Shown here: positions 1-10,615 of the stretch, piece by piece
Position numbering within the stretch: the first letter of the stretch is position 1
How the letters are laid out: each line of letters opens with the position of its first letter
DNA from: Acanthopleura granulata
Taxonomy: Eukaryota; Mollusca; Polyplacophora; Chitonida; Chitonidae
Reading direction: 5' to 3'
NCBI GenBank assembly: GCA_016165875.1
Contig: JABBOT010000001.1
Span: forward strand, 35,581,011-35,645,010
DNA: 64,000 nucleotides
Notes under the pieces: generated by a model
Database searches by the model: none
Told to the model about the DNA's origin: nothing
The model's input: the letters and a program-made list of their open reading frames with translations, nothing else
Program-made: the position numbers and the translations under genes

Positions 1-2585
1 TAACAACTGGTGTCGTGGTTATGGTACGTGTAAAGAAATGTCATGAAGAATATATTAAGAAAGGCTTTTTGTTTCTAGGTGCACACAAACGTGGTGTTAA
101 GAAATGATCTTATTTAGGATGACCATAAACCATGGTTCCGATTTCACCAGATTAACTCGATGAATTCTAGGGTCCCAATGGACATCATATTGGGTGTAGC
201 TATGTCAGTCAGTAGCAAAAATTTATGTGTGTAGTTGAAATTTTGAGGATACTTGGGACTGTACCAACAACGTCTAGCTCGCCATCGTATTATCTATCAC
301 CTGGTAATTCATGGTTGACAGAACAGGATTGTTCTCGTCTGCTTTACAGTGTCAGATTAAAATCCAGACACCAAGACGGGTTCTCTTACGGTCTAACTTC
401 ATTAGGCGATTCCAGCAAGAGAGAGTCACAGTCTGATTGGTCTTTAATACTTTAATTACTAAAGAATTTTAGCGTTGAGGGGATTAATGAGTGAAAGACT
501 CAACATGAATGTCTGTCTAGTGTCGTGTCTGTTAATTTATTGAAGTTTTTACTCAACTATATCAGAAGAGATGAAAACTGGCCTTCGGGTCACATTGAAT
601 TTGTCCGGACGTAATTAAAAGGCGCCTGCCATTTGACAAAGATGTATAATGGATCATTGGCAGGGATAGACAATGATTTTTCCTTGAAGTGACAGTGTCA
701 AGATGGCTCAGGTTAAACTCAAAAGCAACTTTGATTGACTATGTTTTGTTTTGACCAGATTTCGAGTTTCTTTAGACGGATTACCGTGTGTGTAACCTGG
801 TGCGTTTTCTGTCAAATAAATATTCTGAAAATTCTTTATTACAACGAAGAATATGGTGTGCTATATTCCTGCTCCAACTACACCAAGAATGAAACCGAGC
901 GATCGGTTTTGTTAACTGAACAGAACAAAAGTATTTTACCCTATGCGTTCAACTTTCTTACAGGGTTGATCAAACCTCACCAAAAATGACTAATCAATCT
1001 GTTAGAACGATTATGAATAATTATCATTAGTTTTAACAATTTGTGTACCATTATCAAATTGCGCATTGATTGTTCATGCAAGAACAGTCCATTTCCCAAG
1101 ATACGTATGCTTGGTCTAAAGATGTTGTACATTTATTTATTTATTTGATTGGTGTTTTAAGCCATACTCATGAAATATTTCACCTATACGACTTCGGCCA
1201 GCATTATGGTGGGAGGAAAGCGGGTAGAGCCCCGGGAAAACCCATGGCCATCGGCAAATTGCTGGCAGACCTTCCCAGGTATGGCCAGAGAGGAAGCCAG
1301 CATGAGCTGGACTTGAACTCACAGCGACCGCATTGGTGCAAGGCTTCGGGTTGTTACGCTGCGCTATCGTGCTAACCGACTGAACCACAGAGGCCCCAGA
1401 AGTTGTACATAAAATACAGTCTATCCCTTAACTGATGTGAATTATGTCACCTCCACGATGTCCTCTCCAAATTGACATCAATTTAATTGAAACATTGTAC
1501 ATGCTAAGAGTGCTTAGGCAATCATGGTAAATTTCGCCAATCTTTTGGTTAAGATGAAATGTGGGTATCGAAGAGCTTGTGAATGAGATCGTCACAAAAT
1601 GGGACAAAAAATGAAATGCGCCCAAATATAGTCGGAAGCCAGAAGCATATTATGACAGAATAAATCCTGTTAGAATTCTTAATAAACAATGGCATATCAA
1701 AATTTACACACTCGTGTCATGAATGCATTAATAACAGACAAGCATATGTAAGTGAGTGTAAACTTTGAAAAGAATTCTTTATGCCAGTGGAAACTCATTT
1801 TGGTGTTACATCTGCGGATACTAAAAATCTTCACTCGGCCTTTTTTTTTCATAAAACTTTTGGAGTCCAAAAACGAAGAGACCTTTTGAATTTCTAATTC
1901 GTGGCATGTGTGAGTAACGGATCAGATAAATACATTCTTTATAGGTAGGCTGTAAGGATTATGTCCGATATTTACGGCCCATAAGAGGCTGTATGTGGAT
2001 GCTGTCAGATATAATTGTTTTATCATATACAACCCATGGGGAAGTCATTAATCTGTCTAGACAGTCTTTAACTCCTAAGTGTTAACACTTATCAACTTTC
2101 CTATTTTTTTTAAACCAAATTTTTAAAATCGGGATTGAATAGTATCCCTGACACACTCTTCGCATTTGACACTGCGCAGATGTGGCGTATGTGTGGTAAG
2201 AGATAAGACAAGGCATGATCGGGTCAAGACTGGGTCATGTCGTGAAGTCTGAAAACACTTCTCCATTATGGTGTCTGTAAGAGGATGATTTAGTGCTGTG
2301 TAGGGAGTCATGCATACGGAAATCGGACTTCTGGTCTAGTCTGAGATGGAACTGAGGCTCTTTTTTCCAGTTACATAATTGGTAAGGCGTTCAAACATGA
2401 GCTAACCATATGTCTAGAATATTTAGATATTATAGTTCTTCAGAACAAATACATGCATATCTCTGGTAATATATGTTTGTTTTTTTTTCTAAGCGGTTGT
2501 GAATCGCATATTTTGTCATTACGTAACAACCTATATCGGCGGCCTTGAACCATATCAATACATACCTTTTAAAATACACAGTATC
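1..2585 (+). repeat. Segmental duplication, copy A
   Basis: Base 1 onward matches 8527 onward with only occasional mismatches, and the match runs to about 2585 (10615 in copy B). Compared with copy B, this copy also contains about 735-1231, which includes half of a SINE, and a stretch near 1885-1970. The segment around 247-475 looks identical in the two copies. The SINE at 1131-1397 is shared, so it was present before the duplication. The left end is cut by the window edge. No gene is supported inside; short open frames here are not kept in the older diverged copies. Confidence 0.9.
1131..1397 (-). mobile_element. tRNA-derived SINE, full length
   Basis: Read on the minus strand it starts with a tRNA-like head: an A-box-like TGGTTCAGTCGG within 1373-1386 and a B box GAGTTCAAGTCC at 1320-1309. 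A core of about 170 bp follows, ending in a conserved stretch related to GGCGTAAAACACCAATCAAA and then an (AAATA)n tail at 1150-1131. Length is about 267 bp. It is one of the two most complete copies and serves with 48264-48532 as the reference for the family. Confidence 0.9.
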
Positions 2586-5535
2586 TTATTTTCACGATAA
2601 ATGTACAGAATATTTAACACAGAAAATACTTTTCTTTCTTTTGAACAGGACAATGTTTTACAACCGTTTACAAAGATATGTCTTATCCATTGCAGAAATA
2701 ATAAAGCCTCTAGTTTGCTGTTATTAGCCATGCTGTGTCGAGAGGAAACTTGACGTGGCCATAAAGTCTCTGTCCCGCGGCATTCTTTGAAATGCTTCAA
2801 CCCATCTGCGAGTTACGTATAGATCATGTCACCTTGGGCTTTGTGGTGTACTGAACAGATCAAGTTAATGAATGCAGGCGTAACAAGATTTGTCACAAAA
2901 CGGTTAGATGAACTAAATCTTTAAGCTGTATTCAGTAAGGTGAATCACCACTTTGAGATAGCAACTCAAACAGCTCTTAGAAAAACCGTTACACCAAGTT
3001 TAGCCCTTTTTGAAAAGTCAATTAACATGTGAATCTTGTCATTATTGGAAAAAAATTAACGAACAGTAATTTCATACCAACACCTTCTCCTCACTATATG
3101 AAAACCTCGGAATCAGATCGTAGAGGATGCATGGTCACAAAAAAGGATGGAGGTGGGGTGTTTATCCCGTACCTCGGTGATCCATCTGCACACGGTACTA
3201 TAAGACGATAACGGTTTAGGACATAAACAAAGACAAGTACGTTTAAATAACTTGGGTTTGAGAAATGGTTATAATTAATTAATACTCTCACATGTCATAA
3301 AAACAATAGAACAGACTTCGCACCGCCAGCATTGTTATGCAATGTTATTATGGCCTGAGGAAGATACCAATCCTGAAACGGTTAATGAGTGAAAGACTCA
3401 ATATGGTTGTCTAATTTCTTATTACTTCAGTTGAATTATTGAAATATTATGCAAACCTTTAACAAAAGATTTGAAAACTGGGCTTTGAGTCACACTGAAT
3501 TTGTCTGGACGTAATTAGGAGGCGTCTCTTAATTAAACGAGGAGTGTAATGAATGTAATGAAATAGACAGTGCTTGTCACCTGTAGTGACTGTCAGGGTC
3601 GCTCAGATTAATCCACAAGAAACATCGATTAAATTCTGTATGGTTTATCGTTCAGAAATGTCGAATGTCTTTAGGTAGACTGCTTTTCCTGTAAACTGAA
3701 TGGTGTGCCATTCGCGTTTTCTGCCGAATACATTGTCTTCAAATTCTATATTCCAGCCAGGAGTAATTGATGCGCTGTATTTCTGCTCCATATACCCCGA
3801 GTTTGGGGTGAAGTGATCTGTTTGGCTAACATATCAAAGTATTTTACTCTACGTGTCAATCTGTCAAAAGACAGAATTCATTTTGGTTTAAAATTTGTGG
3901 ACATTAAGGAACATCTCTCGGCATTTTGTATTTCATAATAGAGTGTACAAACCAAAAAGCTGTTTAGATTCTTATAATTCGTGGCATCCATCAATCAAGG
4001 ATCGGATAAATGTACTCTTTATAGGATTAAGGATTATCTGATATTTGCATCTACTCCAGACGATTGTAAGTGTTTTCATACGTGTTGGTTTCATCCTATA
4101 TATTCACTGGAGCTTTAACTCCTAGGTGTTAACACTAATGTACGTTTCTTGTGAAGCAATGTAGTTATATGAACTGCAGTTGATCCGAAGCTACTGGTCA
4201 AGAATTACTTAGAATTCTGTGTTGTCCTTTCATTTAACAAAGAATAACGCAAAACCAAAGCAAAAAGGCCCTGGAGTTTCATAGTTTTTTACAGAGTTCA
4301 TGTATGTTTCCCATAATAAGAATAAGTCCCATTTAAACTATAAATAGTTTAATCATCTCTATGTTTTCTTTAGAATTTCATCTACCCTTCTTCGACATAA
4401 TTTTCAATGCAATTGCCCAGTCATGCAATTGTAAACATTCTCAAAACGTTCAGAGCAGCAGAATGAATGAATGAATGATTGAATGGAAGAACGAGTGATT
4501 ATGTCTCATCGCCACTTCGGCAATATTTCAGCCAATATTTTGTATAGGAGAGATTCTGATAACTGTCAGTGTTAACATCGTGTTTAGATACATATGTGGT
4601 ATATCATGCAAATACGTGAGGGCTAAACAGTTACAAGACGTCAGTGTGATACATCACGGTTTGTATGTGTTAGATGTATAGGTGAAGAGCCTCCGCGCTG
4701 CCGCTAGAGGAAAATGGATACAACTTTAAAGTAACTGTATCCTTTGAAGTATTTGTAATCCTGCTGGGAGACGCGCATCGGCCACTACACCATTTCCTGA
4801 AAAGTGTACTGAACGCCTTTGTTAATGAATGCACGTGTTACAAACATTGTCATAAACTGTTAGATGAACTAACGGTGGAAGAAGTGTTCTATAAGGGGCA
4901 TCTACATTACTTTGTGATAACAGCCTATCACTAAAGCCCTTAAAGGCAATTGAGCATGTTTCAAAACCAATTAAGACGCGTATATTGCCATCGGTCCGAA
5001 TAAAGCATCCAGTTATAGCATCATCAGGCTCTCGTATTTCTGTGCCAATAAAAATACATTCCGCGCACCAACATTCTACATATCATTGATCATTTCATCA
5101 CTGGAAAATTTATACGGATGTGATGGTGCTGAGAGAGATTAAGAATGAAAGGATGGACGAATGGATGAATGAATGAGGCATTATGGCTCATCGCCACTTC
5201 GGCAATTCTTCAGCCATTTCGTGGCAGAGAGATTTTATAAAGGGTGAGTCTTAACATGGTGCCTTTATAGATATGTAATACATCATGCTCATAAATGGCA
5301 CTTAAGATGTCCTTACTAGGCATCAGTGGGATACATCACGGTTTGCACGTTAGACAAATGGGCGAAAAGCTTCCATGTTGTTTCTTGGGGGGAAAGTAGA
5401 CACGGTTTGTAAAAGAAACGGCATTACTTGAAGTATTTTAATCCTGTGGGGATGGGAAACAAGCATGGCTAATGACACATTTTTCTTAAAGGTGTACTGA
5501 ACCGATTTATGGCGAATGCATTTTATTAATATTTT
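2586..5535. repeat. Older, diverged tandem duplications
   Basis: There is no gene in this stretch. 3361-3610 is a diverged copy of about 475-725 (shared: taatgagtgaaagactcaa, and the ttgtc(t/c)ggacgtaatta block). 3960-4140 is a diverged copy of 1885-2100. 4440-4860 and 5150-5530 are two copies offset by about 690 bp (shared: tcatcgccacttcggcaat and gatacatcacggtttg). The motif gtactgaac at about 2850, 4806 and 5493 ties 2840-2960 into the same family. Short indels break every open frame. The picture is repeated local duplication of different ages. Confidence 0.7.
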
Positions 5536-6542
5536 TCTTTAGTACACAAACAAAAAGGAGATGAGTAAAATATAGAGATGTACAGCCACATCTTTATTTA
5601 AATATTAAAATAAAAAAAATTAACACAAAAGTCCCCTTGGCATACAGTGCAGAAACACAAATGTATACATAATTGAATTCGTCTAATTATATATAATACA
5701 AAACATGTTTAATTCCCCGTCTTATACCCCCATCAAGACACCTAATTGCTGATAAAATATCCGAAGTATACTGGGGACGTAAATTGCGTTGTCCAACGAC
5801 AAAGTCAGGGGTATTAATAAGTATGCAAATGCTGCAGCGATCGCAAGTCTTAAAGGATATGATTCCTATATCCTTGTAAGGCAAAACCGCACTAAAATGG
5901 CACTTATTGAGATGTAAAGCATCCTGGTGACAAAATCAAGTTGAAAAGAACGGTAGATCTCCGGCACTGGCAAGTACCTGTGTGCTTTACCAGGTTAACC
6001 GAGCAAATTATTGCATCATTCTAGCACGGCGCATATATTTATATTGTATCATTTGCCTACGGTAAGCTAATTGTAAATGTTAAACAGCATGTCAAAATAA
6101 AATGACTACAATGAGCTATATAGTTATGTTTTTTATGATGCCAACGAGCTAAAATTCGGCAACGACAGTCTTATTACAAGTTCTGAATGATAATTACATG
6201 TCAGCCATATTGTGGCCCGTGGTGTAAGCTGTCATAAATGTACTGAGGCAACAAATTCCAGGAAACTTGTCTCAATTCATCAAAAATAAATTCTGGCAGA
6301 AAACATATTTTCTTAAAACGTTTAAATAGCACATAGCCTGGAGAACAGAGTTTTTAAGTATTAAAGCTGTTTTAATGCAGACTCTGTTAAATATCACATA
6401 TAGCTGTAAACGATTCCTGGATAAATCATTCATCGTACATAACAATCAATTAATAAATTACATTTGCGCGAATAACAAGTGACATACTAGGTTATAAATA
6501 TATGTGTAAATACAAATTAAACAGATATACATTATCGAGCTT
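5536..6542. other. Downstream flank of the protease gene, no feature seen
   Basis: AT-rich sequence between the diverged repeats and the stop codon of the minus-strand protease gene. It should hold that gene's 3' untranslated region. A minus-strand ATTAAA near 6377-6372 is a possible polyadenylation signal. No further coding exon or repeat was recognised. Confidence 0.4.
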
Positions 6543-7623
6543 TCACAGTGGAGTTATGCTTACAGGAACAAGATTAAACACGGCAGATGCGACTTCCCGG
6601 TGTATTATGTAGTTCACCAAATGGTCCCGATTAACAAATTTAGCGAGTATGGCCTGTCCATTTCTGCACGGTTTCCCCATACTGTCATACCCGTGTGAGT
6701 CACACAGATAGAGGAAACCTTTCTTGTGGAAGATGGCCATGGTTTTGTCCTGTATTGTAAGAAGAGCGCCATTGAATCGTCGAGAGAGACAGTAGTCAAG
6801 AGCCTCTCCAAACGTCTTCAGCTTGAACTCCTTTGACGTTTGTCGACTCATGTCCAACGTGCCGTAGTGAATCTTCCCTTGGCGAATTTTAAAACACTGG
6901 CCGAAGGACAAACATTTGTCTGGAAGTTCATCCACCGCAATTCTCTTTTCACTGGAATGTGACCTTCCAGTGGCAGCTATCCAATCAGAATGAAGTTTAT
7001 CGCCTGAAATGATGACGTTGTCGAGAGTGTCAGACGTCCAGTCATGAGCGGCGATCTGCTGTGACGTCACCAGGGCCGTCATCGCCATGACGCAGCATTG
7101 AGTGCCCGGATACTGGCACAAGATCAGGCCCTCGGGAATCGTGGACTGGGAGAATCGAGCCTGTGTGACCTGCAGGGGGAGGTGGTATAGGAACGTGTGC
7201 TTTTTGATCTTGTTGGCTGAAAGTAGCAAGTAACGTTTTCTACAGTTTTGTATGTAAAACAAAAATCGTCCAAACTGGAGATTAACATGTACTAAAATTC
7301 AGTTATCATTCTGCAGGAAAATGAGGCACATCTGAACACCCTTGTGCCACTTCCTCATGAAGGTATTACTTTTTGTCTGTTACAGTATTGAAAAAATTGC
7401 CTTTTGCACAGTTCCATTTAAACAGATACATGCCACTCTCTTAACCTTACGGCTTGGATTTCTTTATACATTTCTTATAGGATATACATGCATACTTACC
7501 AGTATTGCGTAAGAGCTTCTTGAAAACCATTTTGGACGTAGAAATGTCACCTTGTATAAGCACAATTCTTGCAACTTTCCCAATGGAGGAATTTGTGCGA
7601 TGGGTAGAGCTTGTGTGACTCAT
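6543..7623 (-). CDS. C76-like (herpesvirus tegument DUB type) cysteine protease, 2 exons
   Basis: Exon 1 is 7623-7500 and exon 2 is 7216-6543, joined by a phase-1 GT-AG intron with donor G|GTAAGT and acceptor TTTCAG. The product is 265 residues. Its core resembles the UL36/M48 family of herpesvirus large-tegument deubiquitinases: GTQC at 79-82 gives a candidate nucleophile Cys82 (or Cys83), and the hydrophobic LYLCDSH at 210-216 gives Asp214-Ser-His216, the Asp-x-His spacing of that family. Between them, WTSDTLDNVIISGDKL (101-116) resembles the helix that follows the nucleophile. A ubiquitin-like substrate is inference from the family. There is no signal peptide or membrane segment. The first ATG lies only about 28 nt below a TATA box, so Met32 (7530) could be the real start, giving 234 residues. 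The gene sits between duplicated flanks. Alternatives are a captured viral gene, a transposon-carried protease, or an unrelated papain-fold protein. The gene structure is firmer than the family call. Confidence 0.62.
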
Positions 7624-7643
7624 CGGTCCTGGAATCTGGTGGT

Positions 7644-7651
7644 CTTTTATA
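7644..7651 (-). promoter_or_regulatory. TATA box of the C76-like gene
   Basis: TATAAAAG on the minus strand. A start site 25-30 nt downstream would fall at about 7626-7620, right at the first ATG (7623). Transcripts from this box may therefore have almost no leader, or may begin translation at Met32. Confidence 0.5.
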
Positions 7652-8526
7652 GTGAAGAGCTGGTGTTGGTTGTGAAGGGGACGGTTGTATGGGGTGGGGA
7701 TGTTACTGGCTACCTCTGATTGGTGATCAATGGTTTGGGAGCCTAACTCGTTAATATAGATCTGCTACGTCCGGGGCTGTCATGTCCTACTTCTCTCCCA
7801 CAGATGGTACCCCGTGGGGCTTGCCCATTATGCCCGGCAGCTCGTGCCCAAGTGAGTGACGACGGGGCTGATTAGGTTTAGACAAACACGACACACAGAG
7901 CTCAGCATCTCGGACAAGACGTTACCCTGTGGGAGGTAACCTGCTCAACAGGTAGCTCACCCACCCGGATGAGAACATTGGACTACGTCTCGAGATTACT
8001 ACTTCCTGACTTCGTTCTCCTGGCTTAGGAACTGCCTCGAAGGCATGGATCTATCCCGGGTACAAAAACAGAGTGAAGTACATATTGTTCCGGGTTATGG
8101 GGTCAGCTGAATACATATTTCCAGGCGTTTCTCTTTCATACGTCCAGTAATTAAGATTACCCAATTTCTGTTCGTCATTTTAAAGGTGTTGTAATTATAA
8201 ATGGCTTCATCTTCCTTCTTCATTTTATTAAATTAACTGTACTTTCTGTTGTATGCATGCTTTAGACTTGAAAACCAACGTAGATCGTGAGTAGATCTAC
8301 CCATGGACGCTCATGGTGAGCAAGAAAATTGCTTTCCAATATAACATTAGGACACTATATCTGATAAAGGACAAAGAGAAAAAATGAAATATCCTTCGTC
8401 AACTTGACATTTGCCTCACTCCACTCCAGCGTCAACCCCGTACTTCTTACCCATTTGATTTGTTAATTATTGAATAAGCAGTTCAACACTTTGCCCTCCC
8501 CCCCCCCAGCCGTCGGTCAAACCCAT
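7652..8526. other. GC-richer intergenic segment
   Basis: This lies between the promoter of the protease gene and duplication copy B. About 7770-8060 is clearly richer in G and C than its surroundings and contains short stem-like pairs (such as ggtaacctgctcaacaggta). It has no open frame and did not match any repeat recognised elsewhere in the window. 8490-8520 has a short C run. Confidence 0.3.
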
Positions 8527-10615
8527 TAACAACTGGTGTCGTGGTTATGGTACGTGTAAAGAAATGTCATGAAGAATATATTAAGAAAGGCTTTTTGTTT
8601 CTAGGTGCACAGAAACGTGGTGTTAAGAAATGATCTTATATAGGATGACCATAAACCACGGTTCCGATTTCACCAGATTAACTCGATGAATTCTAGCGTC
8701 CCAGTGGACATCATATTGGGTGTAGCTATGTCAGTCAGTAGCAAAAATTTATGTGTGTAGTTGAAATTTTGAGGATACTTGGGTTGAAATTTTGAGGATA
8801 CTTGGGACTGTACCAACAACGTCTAGCTCGCCATCGTATTATCTATCACCTGGTAATTCATGGTTGACAGAACAGGATTGTTCTCGTCTGCTTTACAGTG
8901 TCAGATTAAAATCCAGACACCAAGACGGGTTCTCTTACGGTCTAACTTCATTAGGCGATTCCAGCAAGAGAGAGTCACAGTCTGATTGGTCTTTAATACT
9001 TTAATTACTAAAGAATTTTAGCGTTGAGGGGATTAATGAGTGAAAGGCTCAACATGAATGTCTGTCTAGTGTGGTGTCTGTTAATTTATTGAATTTTATA
9101 TAAAGCTGTATCAGAAGAAATGAAAACTGGCCTTCGAGTCACATTGACTTTGTCCGGACGTAATTAAAAGGCGCCTGCCATTTGACAAAGGAGTGTAATG
9201 GATCCCTGGCAGGGATAGACAATGATTTTTCCTTGAAGTGACAGTGTCAAGATGGCTCAGGTTAAACTCAAAAGCAACTTTGAGTCCCGGGAAACCCATG
9301 GCCATCCGCAAATTGCTGGCAGACCTTCCCACGCATGGCCGGAGAGGAAGCCAGCATGAGCTGGACTTGAACTCACAGCGACCGCATTAGTGCAAGGCTT
9401 CGGGTTGTTACGCTGCGCTATCGGGCTAACCGACTGAACCACAGAGGCCCCAGAAGTTGTACATAAAATACAGTCTATCCCTTAACTGATGTGAATTATG
9501 TCACCTCCACGATGTCCTCTCCAAATTGACATCAATTTAACTGGAGCATTGCACATGCTAAGAGTGCTTAAGCAATCATGGTAAATTTTTTCCCCAATCT
9601 TTTGGTTAGGATGAAATGTGGGTATCGAAGAGCTTGTGAATGAGATGGGACAAAAAATGAAATGCACCCAAATATAATCGGAAGCCAGAAACATATTATG
9701 ACAGAATAAATCCTGTTAGAATTCTTAATAAACAATGGCATATCAAAATTTACACACTCGTGTCATGAATGCATTAATAACAGACAAGCATATGTAGGTG
9801 AGTGTAAACTTTGAAAAGAATTCTTTAGGCCAGTGGAAACTCATTTTGGTTTTACATCTGCGGATACTAAAAATCTCCGTTCGGCCTTTTTTTTTCATAA
9901 AACTTTTGCACTCCAAAAACGAAGAGACCTTTTGAATTTCTATTTTCGATAGGATTATGTCCGATATTTACGGTCCATAAGAGGCTGTGTGTGCATGCTG
10001 TCAGATATAATTGTTTTATCATATACAACCCATGGGGAAGTCACTAATCTGTCTAGACAGTCTTTAACTCCTATGTGTTAACACTTGTCAACTTTCCTAT
10101 GTTCGATGTCTTTCCTATTATTTATTTTAAGCTAAATTTTTTAAATCGGTATTGAATAGTATCCCTGACACACTCTTCGCTTTTGACACTGCGCAGATTG
10201 TTGTTAACGTTTGTGGCGTATGTGTGGTAAGAGATAAGACAAGGCATGATCGGGTCAAAACTGGGCCATGCCGTGTAGTCTGACAACAGTTATTCATACT
10301 GCTGTCTGTTAGAGGATGATTTAGTGCTGTGTAGGGAGTCATGCATACGGAAATCGGACTTCTGGTCTAGTCTGAGATGGAACTGAGGCTCTTTTTTTCA
10401 GTTACATAATTGGTAAGGCGTTCAAACCTGAGCTAAGCGTATGCAATTTGTCCACAATATTTTAGATTCTTTGGTTTCTTTTGAACTAATACATGAGTAT
10501 CTCTGGTAATACATGTTTGTTTGTTTTTCCAAGCAGTTGTGAATCGCATATTTTGTCATTACGTAACAACCGGAATTGAACCATATCAATACATACCTTT
10601 TAAAATACACAGTAT
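8527..10615 (+). repeat. Segmental duplication, copy B
   Basis: Direct-orientation counterpart of 1-2585, offset by about 8.53 kb. It differs by a 23-bp tandem duplication (ttgaaattttgaggatactt..., 8761-8806), by loss of the sequence equivalent to 735-1231 (which leaves a truncated SINE at 9283-9452), and by loss of the part equivalent to about 1885-1970. Similarity stops abruptly after the cagtat at 10610-10615. Copies A and B bracket the C76-like gene. Confidence 0.9.
9283..9452 (-). mobile_element. SINE, truncated by the copy-B deletion
   Basis: Same insertion as 1131-1397. The head and B box remain, but the 3' third and the tail are missing at the junction with upstream sequence. Confidence 0.85.

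Noticed and set aside
225..455. Open frame of 70-76 codons present unchanged in both duplication copies (also 8792-9004)
   Set aside because: Its identity reflects the recent duplication. The older copies at 3361 and 10795 have indels and stops, there is no domain, and no splice partner was found.
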